64,000 nucleotides of DNA from JACMLD01 sp038207265 (lineage in GTDB: Bacteria; Bacteroidota; Bacteroidia; Chitinophagales; Chitinophagaceae). The stretch spans positions 1 to 64,000 of the forward strand of contig JBBQZZ010000010.1 of assembly GCA_038207265.1 (NCBI GenBank), written 5' to 3'. The notes beneath the pieces were generated by a model. That model searched no databases and had not been told where the DNA came from. It worked only from the letters and a program-made list of their open reading frames with translations. Shown here piece by piece: positions 1-7,912 of this stretch (the first letter of the stretch is position 1; each line of letters begins with the position of its first letter). Made by a program: the position numbers and the translations under genes.

Positions 1-1290
1 GTAATCGGTGAGTAATCCTGCTGCAACCGCTTCACCAAAACCGATTTTGTACATTTCTTCGCCATATAAACTTACATCGTCCATAGAACACAAAAGGGCT
101 TCGGCTTGTGCGGCTTTGCTTTTTGTATCCTCGTTGTAAAGGCGTGGTGTGGCTGTCATGTAAAGGCGTTTTTTAGCCTTTATAAAATCGTTGTTGTGAA
201 CTTTAGTAAATGAACTTTCATCTTCATCACTCAATTTAACACCAGTAGTACGGTGGGCTTCATCACAAATAATTAAATCAAATTGAGCATATTTTGGATT
301 GCTTTTTTCTAATACCTTTTGAGCTTGTGAAATTCGTTCTATGGATTGATAGGTAGAAAAAACAACTGTTAAGCCATTATTGGCTTTGGTTTCTAAGTCT
401 TTAAATTGCTTTAAAATACTTTCCACATTGGTAGATGCTGGAAATGCCAAATCAATAACAGAAGATGTATCAATGTCTTCTAATTGTTTTCTGTTCTTGG
501 TAATTTCGGGGTCGGAACAAATACAAATTGCGTTGATAGGTTCTACTGCATCTGCATACCATTCATTTAATGTTTGCCCTAATAATGCTATTGATGGAAC
601 TAAAAATAAAATAAACCCTGTGCCATTGGTTTCATTCTCTGCAATGCGTAATGAGTTAAATGTTTTGCCTGTGCCACAAGCCATAATGAGCTTGCCTCTG
701 TCGTTATTTTTGAAATGATTATTTGTATTTGTAAGGGCTTCGGTTTGGTGTGGTCTTAATGTTTTTTTATTTGTTCTTGCTACTTCTCCAGTAATGCCAT
801 TGTCTAATTTTTCCCAGTCTAAAGGTGCATTAACAAGGTCGTATAAATTAATTCTTGAAACTGGTGGGTTTTGATTTTTGATAGCATCTTGTGCATTTGT
901 ACCCCACTTATTAGTTGTTGAAATCCAAAGCCTGTGTGCAAATGAATATGTTTTTAAATCTTCGCCTTTGAACTGGCGACTTGATGTAGATAAAAAACTA
1001 TCAACGGCTGGCTTATCAATTACTGATGTTTCTTGATAGCATTTACACTGTATAGCCCAATAATCGCCTTCGTTTGTGAGTGCCACTAAATCAATGCCTG
1101 TATAAGTGCCTCCTAAATCTTTCTTGCCGGGAAACTCTGCCCACAACCAAACTTTCCTAAACTTGTAAGCATACTTAGTGTCGGTAAGCAAATAGGCTTT
1201 TATAAGCCTTTCAAATCTTTCTCCTTTGTCCTTTTCAGAGAATGAAATTTTGCGGTATCTTTCGAGTACTGTTAAAAATGATTCAGGCAT
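1..1290 (-). CDS. Type ISP-like restriction-modification enzyme, N-terminal part (runs off the window)
   Basis: The reading frame opens at an ATG at 1290 and stays open to base 1, giving 430 visible residues. Residues 20-90 resemble an Mrr-type PD-(D/E)xK nuclease, with GID at 65-67 and QCK at 81-83. A superfamily 2 helicase core follows: Walker A ACGTGKT at 204-210, DEAH at 343-346 and TATP at 379-382. This order (nuclease, then translocase) is that of single-polypeptide Type ISP enzymes of the LlaGI/LlaBIII kind, in which a methyltransferase and a target-recognition domain follow. Those domains would lie beyond the window, so they are expected rather than seen. The gene is upstream-most in a minus-strand set with an integrase, which suggests defence cargo of an integrative element. 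A plain restriction helicase without a methyltransferase is the alternative. Confidence 0.82.
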   Translation of the reverse strand, partial: MPESFLTVLERYRKISFSEKDKGERFERLIKAYLLTDTKYAYKFRKVWLWAEFPGKKDLGGTYTGIDLVALTNEGDYWAIQCKCYQETSVIDKPAVDSFLSTSSRQFKGEDLKTYSFAHRLWISTTNKWGTNAQDAIKNQNPPVSRINLYDLVNAPLDWEKLDNGITGEVARTNKKTLRPHQTEALTNTNNHFKNNDRGKLIMACGTGKTFNSLRIAENETNGTGFILFLVPSIALLGQTLNEWYADAVEPINAICICSDPEITKNRKQLEDIDTSSVIDLAFPASTNVESILKQFKDLETKANNGLTVVFSTYQSIERISQAQKVLEKSNPKYAQFDLIICDEAHRTTGVKLSDEDESSFTKVHNNDFIKAKKRLYMTATPRLYNEDTKSKAAQAEALLCSMDDVSLYGEEMYKIGFGEAVAAGLLTDY

Positions 1291-1301
1291 TACAATTTCG
1301 T

Positions 1302-2444
1302 TTAAAAACTTAAAATAATTTTATTTGCTGCATCCCGTTTGGTTTGGTCTATAATCTTTGCGTAAATCTGTGTTGTTTTCAGTTCACGGTGTCCCAGCAT
1401 TTTACTAACTGTGTAAATATCTGTTCCCTTTGATAGTTGCAAGGTGGCAAACGTATGCCTAAAACAATGAAAGGTTATAACCTTTGTTATTCCTGCTGCT
1501 CCAATCCATTGGTAGAGGTGTTTATTTTCGTATGCTGAATAAGTAAGCCCGTCAAATACTTTGTCGGTAGATTCTTTGCGTTCACCCAGCAAGCTGTAAG
1601 CCTGTTCAGAAATAGGCATCATTTCAACCCCTTTAGTTTTTTGCTGTTTGAACTGTATAAAATACCCGTTGCCCTCAATGTATTCCAGTTCACCCCAAAC
1701 CATGTTTTTAATATCTGAAAATCTCAACCCTGTTAGGGCTGAAAATATAGCTGCACGTTTCAATAAAGGGTTATTACATTCCGTTTTTACAAGGCTGTTT
1801 AGTTCCTCAATGGTTAAAAAGTTCCTTCGGGTTTCTGCCTGTTTAACGGGTTCAATTTTTGCGTTCAGGTCGCTGGGTAAATACCCATCTCTATAGGCTT
1901 GCTTTAAAGTTGCTTTCAGTTTATTGAAATAGGAAACGGCTGAATTTTGGGCAAGGGTTACTTTGCTGCTCTTATTGCTTTTGGTAGTGAGTAAATACTC
2001 TTTGAACTCATTACAAAACTTTTCGTTGAGGTCGGTAAATTTCAAATTCCCCTTTGTGAATGTTTCAAGGTAATTGTAAGCTGAAACCCAGTTATCATGG
2101 TTCGAGGCTTTGCGTTTGTGGGCAAGTGATTTGAAATAGGTAACAAAATTTTGTTCGCCCTGCTCTTTTATTTTTAGTTGCTCCTTTTCGTACCCTGTGT
2201 AAATTTCGGGCTTGTTAAGGTGGTTTTCTTTTTTCTGCCTTATCTGTTCAGCAAGTTGTAAAGTTTCTTTGTTATGTTGTTTATCAATAGGGTTTTTTGC
2301 CTTATCAAAAAGGTAAAGCCCTAAAAATTCCCTTCGGGTAAGTTCGCCTGTTTCGGGGTGTGATATTGCTGGGTAAAAGTCCAGGTACAAACTTTGCCTA
2401 TTCCCTGAAATAGACTTTTGTCTTAACTTAACTTTTATTGCCAT
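1302..2444 (-). CDS. Tyrosine site-specific integrase
   Basis: This 380-residue phage-type integrase has an N-terminal arm-binding part, a SAM-like core-binding domain around residues 98-190, and a catalytic domain from about 205. The catalytic residues are visible: R241 in TGLRFSD, HxxR at H326/R329, H352 in GHREL and the nucleophile Y361. Length and style match integrases of Bacteroidota integrative elements. It lies 11 bp from the restriction gene start and 21 bp from the excisionase-like gene, in the same orientation. Position next to the 3' end of mnmE suggests it inserts its element there. The target site itself is inferred. Confidence 0.93.
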   Translation of the reverse strand: MAIKVKLRQKSISGNRQSLYLDFYPAISHPETGELTRREFLGLYLFDKAKNPIDKQHNKETLQLAEQIRQKKENHLNKPEIYTGYEKEQLKIKEQGEQNFVTYFKSLAHKRKASNHDNWVSAYNYLETFTKGNLKFTDLNEKFCNEFKEYLLTTKSNKSSKVTLAQNSAVSYFNKLKATLKQAYRDGYLPSDLNAKIEPVKQAETRRNFLTIEELNSLVKTECNNPLLKRAAIFSALTGLRFSDIKNMVWGELEYIEGNGYFIQFKQQKTKGVEMMPISEQAYSLLGERKESTDKVFDGLTYSAYENKHLYQWIGAAGITKVITFHCFRHTFATLQLSKGTDIYTVSKMLGHRELKTTQIYAKIIDQTKRDAANKIILSF

Positions 2445-2465
2445 TGTCTTTCATGTTTTAGAAAA

Positions 2466-2819
2466 TTACCAAAATAGTTTATCAATTTCTGAACGCTTTA
2501 CCCGTGTAATCCTTTGCCCTAAATTCACGGCTTTAATATTCCCGCTTTCAATATAGTAATATGCTGAACGTACCGAACAGTTAAGCAATCGGGCAACATC
2601 TCGAACGGTTAAAAACTCCTTTGCTTTAAGTTCCTCAATAGGCTGGCTTTTGATACATTGGGTTTCGGAATTGCTTGCTTCAACCTTAGAATTTTTTGCC
2701 CTTGCCTTATAAGCACGTTTAGCGCAATCGTCCCCGCAATATTGGGTTACTGTGGTTCGGGCTGTAAATTCCTTTCCGCAATGCTGGCAGATACGTTGTA
2801 CCTGAATGTTTGAACTCAT
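2466..2819 (-). CDS. Excisionase-family helix-turn-helix protein with N-terminal zinc-finger-like motif
   Basis: This is a 117-residue protein. Cysteines 11, 14, 28 and 32 form a small zinc-ribbon-like motif, and residues 70-117 form a MerR/excisionase-type winged helix (FLTVRDVARLLNCS followed by a wing ending in KRSEIDKLFW). Excisionase-like proteins of this kind steer the direction of tyrosine integrases or regulate the element. It is the first gene of the minus-strand integrase module. The tandem 10-bp repeats immediately upstream of its start are the obvious candidate binding sites, an inference from position alone. Confidence 0.85.
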   Translation of the reverse strand: MSSNIQVQRICQHCGKEFTARTTVTQYCGDDCAKRAYKARAKNSKVEASNSETQCIKSQPIEELKAKEFLTVRDVARLLNCSVRSAYYYIESGNIKAVNLGQRITRVKRSEIDKLFW

Positions 2820-2820
2820 A

Positions 2821-2880
2821 CTAAGTAGCTTTAAGTGCTATTAAGTGTCGTATAACGTCTTTTAGTGCAATTAAGCGCAA
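2821..2880. repeat. Six tandem 10-bp repeats upstream of the excisionase gene
   Basis: Reading in 10-base steps from 2821, the units are CTAAGTAGCT, TTAAGTGCTA, TTAAGTGTCG, TATAACGTCT, TTTAGTGCAA and TTAAGCGCAA. Four of them closely match TTWAGYGNNN and two are degenerate. The exact 10-bp period would place each site on the same face of the helix. The array starts 2 bp before the excisionase-like gene. A cooperative protein-binding array (Xis or Int arm sites, or autoregulation) is inferred. Confidence 0.6.
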
Positions 2881-2905
2881 AATAAAATGCGGAAAACCAC
2901 ATTTA

Positions 2906-2943
2906 TTGTACCTCAACTGCTTCGAGGTACAACTAAGGTACAA
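2906..2943. repeat. Inverted and direct repeat of TTGTACCT/AGGTACAA
   Basis: TTGTACCTC at 2906-2914 is inverted as GAGGTACAA at 2924-2932, separated by 9 bases. AGGTACAA recurs as a direct copy at 2936-2943. Paired inverted sites with a short central spacer look like core-type integrase sites or an operator. It lies in the 246-bp gap between the excisionase-like gene and mnmE. Confidence 0.5.
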
Positions 2944-2993
2944 ATATTCTATAAACAAACAACTATTAACACAAAGCAAACTTATGCTTACAG

Positions 2994-3026
2994 GCATAAA
3001 AAACCCTGTATTATAGGGCTTTATGC
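2994..3026. terminator. Possible terminator hairpin downstream of mnmE
   Basis: GCATAAA at 2994-3000 pairs with TTTATGC at 3020-3026, and an inner CCCT/AGGG stem lies between. It sits 40 bp beyond the mnmE stop. No clear U-run follows on either strand, so termination is uncertain; it could equally be part of the attachment region. Confidence 0.35.
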
Positions 3027-3065
3027 GGGTTTCTTATCGGTTTGTTAGGGGTTGTTTTGAGCTGG

Positions 3066-3083
3066 TTACTTTCCGATACAAAA
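3066..3083 (-). other. Candidate attachment site: last 18 bp of mnmE
   Basis: On the minus strand the end of mnmE reads TTTTGTATCGGAAAGTAA, encoding FCIGK and the stop. From memory, Salmonella genomic island 1 integrates in the last 18 bp of mnmE/trmE at the equivalent FCIGK-stop codons. An integrase and an excisionase-like gene lie within 2 kb, which makes this a plausible attachment core. The second copy would be outside the window, so the call is inferred. Confidence 0.4.
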
Positions 3084-4448
3084 CTTGCTAAAAATATAAT
3101 CCAACTGATCTTCATTGGTTATTTCACCGGTAATTTCTCCCAGCCATTGAAGGCAGGAACGGATATGCAGTGCCAGCAGATCACCGGGGATTGTATCGTT
3201 TAATCCTTGTTGTACATCTACTAAGGCGGTATGAAGTTTTTGTAACGCATCAAAGTGACGGCTATTGGTAATGATGGTTGATTCCGTATGGGTATCGCCC
3301 TTCACGGCGATACTGAACAGTGCTTTTTTTAATGTTTCAATTCCATTTTTTTCTTTGGCAGATAAGGGAATTATTTTTTCAGTGATGGATAGATCTTCTA
3401 TAGCAGTTGCAGGCGCCAGGTCATTTTTATTGGCCACCAACAGGAACGGTTTTTCAAATGATTGCAGCCATTGCAGGTTTGTTTTCAATTCGTTTTCATT
3501 TTCTGCCGATTGATCATAGATGTACAAAATAACATCGGCCAAGGCCGCTTTTTCAAAACTTCTTCCAACGCCCATACTTTCTATTGCATCTTTTGTATGT
3601 TGCCGGATGCCGGCGGTATCGATAAGCCGGAACAATATGCCATCGATATTTAAAACCTCTTCAATGGTATCGCGGGTGGTGCCGGCTATATCACTCACAA
3701 TGGCGCGGTTCTCATTCAGCAGGGTATTCAGCAAAGTAGACTTACCTGCATTCGGTTTACCAATGATGGCCACCTGCACCCCATTCTTTATTACATTGCC
3801 CAGTGAGAAGGATTGCCTCAACTGCTCCGTGGTTTGCTGTAATTCATTCACCAGTTCAATTAATTTATCGCGATCGGCAAATTCAACATCCTCCTGTGAA
3901 AAATCAAGCTCCAGTTCTATCAATGCTGAGAATGTAATCAACCGATCTCTTAACTGAACCAATGCATCGGAGAAACCACCACGGATATTTTTTAACGCGG
4001 TGCGGCGACTGGCTTCCGTATTACTGGCAATCAAATCTGCTACCGCTTCTGCCTGGGTAAGATCCATCTTGCCATTTAAAAAAGCACGCTGTGTATACTC
4101 ACCCGGTTTTGCCAACCGGGCGCCTTTACTTATACAGGCCCGTATGATTTCTTCCTGTATATACGGAGAACCATGTGCTGAAATTTCTATGGTATTTTCA
4201 CCGGTATAGGATTTCGGTGCTTTGAATAATGTGATCACTACTTCATCCAACAGTTTATGATCCAGTTTCAATAAACCAATGTGTACAGAAGGCGCAGGCT
4301 GAACCAGCAGGTTTTTAGCAGGGAACAACTCATTGGCAATATCAATGGCCCGTTCACCGCTTAACCTGATAACACCAATGGCCCCAATGCCGGGTGGGGT
4401 TGCCAATGCCACAATGGTATCTGTCCAGTTACCCGTTTTGCCTGTCAT
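3066..4448 (-). CDS. mnmE: tRNA uridine-5-carboxymethylaminomethyl(34) synthesis GTPase MnmE
   Basis: MnmE works with MnmG to add the carboxymethylaminomethyl group to U34 of certain tRNAs. The 460-residue product has the N-terminal folate-binding domain (TPPGIGAIGVIRLSG), a helical domain and an inserted G domain with the P-loop GKPNAGKS at about 230-237. It ends in the conserved FCIGK, whose cysteine is catalytic in the family. A longer frame opens with TTG at 4469, but the ATG at 4448 places the conserved start motif at the usual distance. The 3' end adjoins an integrase module and may be its target, yet the reading frame is intact. Confidence 0.97.
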   Translation of the reverse strand: MTGKTGNWTDTIVALATPPGIGAIGVIRLSGERAIDIANELFPAKNLLVQPAPSVHIGLLKLDHKLLDEVVITLFKAPKSYTGENTIEISAHGSPYIQEEIIRACISKGARLAKPGEYTQRAFLNGKMDLTQAEAVADLIASNTEASRRTALKNIRGGFSDALVQLRDRLITFSALIELELDFSQEDVEFADRDKLIELVNELQQTTEQLRQSFSLGNVIKNGVQVAIIGKPNAGKSTLLNTLLNENRAIVSDIAGTTRDTIEEVLNIDGILFRLIDTAGIRQHTKDAIESMGVGRSFEKAALADVILYIYDQSAENENELKTNLQWLQSFEKPFLLVANKNDLAPATAIEDLSITEKIIPLSAKEKNGIETLKKALFSIAVKGDTHTESTIITNSRHFDALQKLHTALVDVQQGLNDTIPGDLLALHIRSCLQWLGEITGEITNEDQLDYIFSKFCIGK

Positions 4449-4490
4449 GATTTTTTTTTGCAAGGCCAAAATTAGCCGTAGTTGGCCAAT

Positions 4491-4520
4491 AAAAAATCCC
4501 TTCTCCGGAAAGAAGGGATT
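4491..4520 (-). terminator. Rho-independent terminator after tonB
   Basis: A perfect 10-bp stem (AATCCCTTCT/AGAAGGGATT, 4495-4504 with 4511-4520) has a 6-base loop. On the minus strand it is followed by a run of six T. It lies 22 bp past the tonB stop and ends the exbB-exbD-exbD-tonB transcript. Confidence 0.8.
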
Positions 4521-4542
4521 GATAAAAATATTTACAAGCTGA

Positions 4543-5373
4543 TTATTGCGCCTCTAAACGGAAAGTAATGGGTTGCTTTTTATAAGATTTTACCTGGCGG
4601 CCATTCTGAACAGCGGGTGTCCATTTACCACTTTTCTTGATTACCCGTACCGCTTCTGCTCTTAATTCATTGGCGCCACTAACGGCTTCCACATCACTAA
4701 CGTTTCCTTCTTTGTCAACAATGAACTGCACCACAACGGTTCCCTGAATTTCATTGTCCTGCGCATCCTGCGGATAAGCAAGGTTCTTGCTCAGGTAACG
4801 GATCCATGCACCCTGGCCACCTGGATAATCAGATTCAATTTCAACTTTTGTAAAAGTTTTATCGTAATCTGTTTCATCTTTCTTGGGCGCTTCTACCACA
4901 CCTTTGCCATTGTCTACCGGTGCTACAATTCCTTCATCTTTGATACCTTCCTGGTTAACAGTTCCAATTTTGGTGTCTTCCAGTTTCTCCTGCTCTGGTG
5001 GTTTTTCTTCTTCTTTTACTTCCTCGTCTTTTACAATTTTAGGAGGTGTAAACTTGGCCATTTCCACTTTTGGTGGTTCCTGTTTTGGCGGTGGTGGTGG
5101 AGGTGGTGGTTCATTTTTCTTTTCTTCCTGCTTCACTTCTTCGAGCTGTACATCCTTTACCACCAATTTTTCTTTTCCGGCATTGGCCGAAATAGTATTG
5201 GCAATAAGGAACACTATAAAAATGAGTGCAAGCAAAACGGCCATACCAACCAATGCTATGGTAAGACGTTTATTATAAGTCTTTCGCAGGTCATAGGCGC
5301 CGTAATCTTTATTCCTTCCATCAAAAATGATGTCCAGGATATCGGCACTCATTATTTTATTTACATCTAACAT
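4543..5373 (-). CDS. TonB family energy transducer (first copy)
   Basis: TonB carries the energy of the proton gradient from the ExbB/ExbD motor to outer-membrane receptors. The 276-residue product has a short cytoplasmic N-terminus with a D-I-I-F-D-G-R-N-K motif, one membrane helix around 37-60, a periplasmic stretch rich in proline and acidic residues (eight prolines in a row near 94-101) and a C-terminal TonB domain with GTVVVQFIVDKEGNVSD. It is the last gene of the operon, 57 bp after exbD. Its N-terminus is closely similar to the second TonB at 32.8 kb, so the two are paralogues. Confidence 0.93.
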   Translation of the reverse strand: MLDVNKIMSADILDIIFDGRNKDYGAYDLRKTYNKRLTIALVGMAVLLALIFIVFLIANTISANAGKEKLVVKDVQLEEVKQEEKKNEPPPPPPPPKQEPPKVEMAKFTPPKIVKDEEVKEEEKPPEQEKLEDTKIGTVNQEGIKDEGIVAPVDNGKGVVEAPKKDETDYDKTFTKVEIESDYPGGQGAWIRYLSKNLAYPQDAQDNEIQGTVVVQFIVDKEGNVSDVEAVSGANELRAEAVRVIKKSGKWTPAVQNGRQVKSYKKQPITFRLEAQ

Positions 5374-5430
5374 GATAATGCTTTTAAACTAAAGATGCTT
5401 TTCAATTAAAATTCCATAATTCAATGCCGG

Positions 5431-5964
5431 TTAATTACCACTGCTCTGTTCAGTTTTTTGTATCACCTGGAACTCAACGTCGCTGATGTCTACCATTGCA
5501 TAACGTTTGATATCATTGATGGTCATTTCATCCAGTGCATCTACTACATTCTTATAGGAACATTCTTTGTCTGGTTTGATCACCACCACGAAATCTTTTG
5601 GATCAGTGGATTTTTTCTTGCTGATCAACTCTGACCTGATCTCTTTAAAATTGGAGGCTTTAAAGTTTGAGGCATCGTTGGCCAGGGTGCCTTCGTAATA
5701 ATAAACCTTATCGTTCTTACCCAATAACAGGGTTAATACGCCGGATTCTTTTACCTTATTCTGATCCTTTTCATCTGTATCTTTTGGAAGATACAAACGC
5801 ATGGCCGTTGGCTGGCTCATGGTAGTAGTGAAGATAAAAAATGTAATCAACAGGAAACCCAGATCTACCATGGGCGTAAGATCCACCCTTGTTGACAATT
5901 TCTTACTCTTTTTAACGCCTGGCCCTTTTTTATGTCCCCCACCGGAGGTATCCATTTCTGCCAT
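5431..5964 (-). CDS. exbD: ExbD/TolR biopolymer transport protein (second of pair)
   Basis: ExbD is the single-span partner of ExbB in the proton-driven motor that powers TonB. This 177-residue protein has a basic, glycine-rich cytoplasmic N-terminus and one membrane helix at about 29-49. D34 in DLTPMVDLGF is the equivalent of the essential proton-carrying aspartate of the family. The periplasmic domain contains VVIKPDKECSY. It is followed by tonB and preceded by another exbD 34 bp upstream. Such tandem exbD genes are usual in Bacteroidota and may form a heteromeric motor. Confidence 0.93.
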   Translation of the reverse strand: MAEMDTSGGGHKKGPGVKKSKKLSTRVDLTPMVDLGFLLITFFIFTTTMSQPTAMRLYLPKDTDEKDQNKVKESGVLTLLLGKNDKVYYYEGTLANDASNFKASNFKEIRSELISKKKSTDPKDFVVVIKPDKECSYKNVVDALDEMTINDIKRYAMVDISDVEFQVIQKTEQSSGN

Positions 5965-5998
5965 ATCGCTTAATTTTTTTGATTAACTTAAAATAATG

Positions 5999-6676
5999 CT
6001 ATTTAGCTGCTGCCGGCTCAGCCATTTTTCCGGCATGCCTGATTTTATCCAGTTCAGTACCGGCCGGAGCGCTCTCCGGATTTGTTACCATTGAAAACTT
6101 CATCAGGTCATTCTTTTTGAAGGCGTTGATTACACCCTGGAAAGAAGGATACTTAGAAAGATTATCTCCCTTCACCAGTATCTCCATCTTTTTTCCTTCG
6201 AAAGCCTGTTTGGCGGCCAGCATCCAATCAATTAACTGGTTATTGAGTGTATCCGTTACCGGAATACCATCCATCTTAATTTTCTTGATATCGTCTGGCG
6301 CTGTATTCAATAAACCTGGTAACTGGGCAAATGGAACACCCACATAGGAGTTGGCCCTTGCAAAAGCAGCCACCTGTGTAGCGCTCAGGTTTAAGCCTTT
6401 TGCCGCACTCACAGCTGTAATAATGGCTCTTTTCTCAGGAGTATTTTTATCTGAAACAGATAAATAGACCTTGCCATCTTTATCAATGGTTATTAAAACC
6501 ACATCGTTCTCAGGCGCTGCTTTGGAAGAAACCGAATTGGGTGTAACAACCGCCAGCGCTTCAGAGGGTTTAAATTTTGTTGTTAATATAAAAAAAGACA
6601 GCAACAGAAACGCCACGTCGCACATGGCCGTCATATCTATTGAAGTGCTTTTTCTTGGTAATTTAACTTTTGGCAT
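5999..6676 (-). CDS. exbD: ExbD/TolR biopolymer transport protein (first of pair)
   Basis: This 225-residue ExbD homologue has a membrane helix at about 17-35 with the conserved aspartate D20 in IDMTAMCDVAFLLL. The C-terminal periplasmic part is longer than in E. coli ExbD (141 aa) and includes ILVKGDNLSKYPSFQGVINA. It differs strongly from the second ExbD, so the pair is not a recent duplication. It lies 63 bp after exbB in the same operon. Confidence 0.92.
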   Translation of the reverse strand: MPKVKLPRKSTSIDMTAMCDVAFLLLSFFILTTKFKPSEALAVVTPNSVSSKAAPENDVVLITIDKDGKVYLSVSDKNTPEKRAIITAVSAAKGLNLSATQVAAFARANSYVGVPFAQLPGLLNTAPDDIKKIKMDGIPVTDTLNNQLIDWMLAAKQAFEGKKMEILVKGDNLSKYPSFQGVINAFKKNDLMKFSMVTNPESAPAGTELDKIRHAGKMAEPAAAK

Positions 6677-6739
6677 GACATATAAATTAATTCACTTATT
6701 AAGATTCAAAACCTGCCCGATTCCATATCCCTTTTTTAA

Positions 6740-7594
6740 TTATTTATAGAGGGATGCAAAGCTCTGAGTTAATGTGAAACCACTTTCATCAATACCATAG
6801 GTGATGGAATCGATCTTAGTTGTAAACACATTGTACATGATGATGGCAACAGCAGAAGTACCAATTCCCAACGCTGTATTGTACAATGCTTCAGATATAC
6901 CTTGTGATAATTTAGCGGCAGCTTCACCACCACCTTCAGCACCCAGTGCAGAGAAAGATCTAATCATACCCAATACCGTTCCCAGCAGTCCAAGCAATGT
7001 TGCTACTGACGCGATAGTAGAAAGGAATACCAGGTTTTTTTCCAGCATGGGCAGTTCCAGTGCTGTTGCTTCTTCTACTTCCTTTTGTATGGAAAGTACT
7101 TTTTGCTCTGTATCCAATTGCGTGTCTGTGATCAATTCTTTGTATTTGCGCAGACCGGCTTTCATCACGTTGCCAACAGATCCTTTTTGCTTGTCGCACT
7201 CAGACAATGCAGCATCTACATTTTTATTGGCAAGATGATATTGCACTTTGCGGATAAATTCTGCGTTGTTGCCGGTACCACTTGCTTTTGAAACAGTAAG
7301 AAAACGCTCAATAACAAACGTTAAAACAGTAAGAAAACATCCGATCAAAATGGGTACAATGATACCCCCGAGGTACATTTTTGCAAATCCACCAATTGCA
7401 CCTTCACGATCGGGCCAGAAACCACCGTTTTGTTTTCCGATTGTAAAATTGTCCGGACTACCAATTATAAAACGCCAGATAACGTATCCCAAAATAATAC
7501 ATGCCAGGGGAGCCATCCATGAAATAGAATTACTTTTTCTTTTTGGTTGCACAGATGTAGAAGCTTTTGCTGCAGTTGGTTTTGTTTCAGCCAT
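6740..7594 (-). CDS. exbB: MotA/TolQ/ExbB proton channel family protein
   Basis: This is the proton-channel subunit of the TonB motor. The 284-residue product has a first hydrophobic segment at about 28-46, a second near 75-95, a cytoplasmic region, and the family's C-terminal membrane pair around 185-260 with TIASVATLLGLLGTVLGMI and ALYNTALGIGTSAVAIIMY. The extra N-terminal helix is typical of Bacteroidota versions. It opens the minus-strand operon and is divergent from the metalloprotease gene across a 318-bp gap. Confidence 0.93.
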   Translation of the reverse strand: MAETKPTAAKASTSVQPKRKSNSISWMAPLACIILGYVIWRFIIGSPDNFTIGKQNGGFWPDREGAIGGFAKMYLGGIIVPILIGCFLTVLTFVIERFLTVSKASGTGNNAEFIRKVQYHLANKNVDAALSECDKQKGSVGNVMKAGLRKYKELITDTQLDTEQKVLSIQKEVEEATALELPMLEKNLVFLSTIASVATLLGLLGTVLGMIRSFSALGAEGGGEAAAKLSQGISEALYNTALGIGTSAVAIIMYNVFTTKIDSITYGIDESGFTLTQSFASLYK

Positions 7595-7912
7595 GATCGT
7601 TTGTTTTTAGTTTTATAATTTTTATATGCCAATATTGCGTTTTAACAACACAATTCTACTGAAAAAACTTTTTCAAAAATCAAATAAAGACGATTAATAT
7701 TTTACAAGGATTCACAAGATAAGTATTTTCTTATTTCAACAAACCCTGATACAAATGGGTTTTTTGTTGAAAAAGATATTGGAAGGAACGGTAAGATAAA
7801 GATAATCCTGATAAAAAACTTTTCCTTTTAAACAAAAATTTTTCCTTTGCTGTATAATGCCAAATGGTTAGTATTATCTTTTAATTAATTTCACTGCAAA
7901 CAAAATATATAC
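7595..7912. other. AT-rich divergent intergenic region
   Basis: The 318 bp between exbB and the metalloprotease gene must hold both promoters. It is AT-rich with many A and T runs. I see no convincing TTG/TAnnTTTG pair, no open frame and no strong hairpin. Confidence 0.5.

Noticed and set aside
2821..2880. Possible CRISPR array
   Set aside because: Repeat units are 10 bp with no spacers and no cas genes are nearby.
3520..3957. 145-aa open frame on the plus strand
   Set aside because: Antisense to the G domain of mnmE, low-complexity serine-rich product.
4883..5278. 131-aa Gly/Ser-rich frame on the plus strand
   Set aside because: It is the antisense shadow of the proline-rich linker of tonB.
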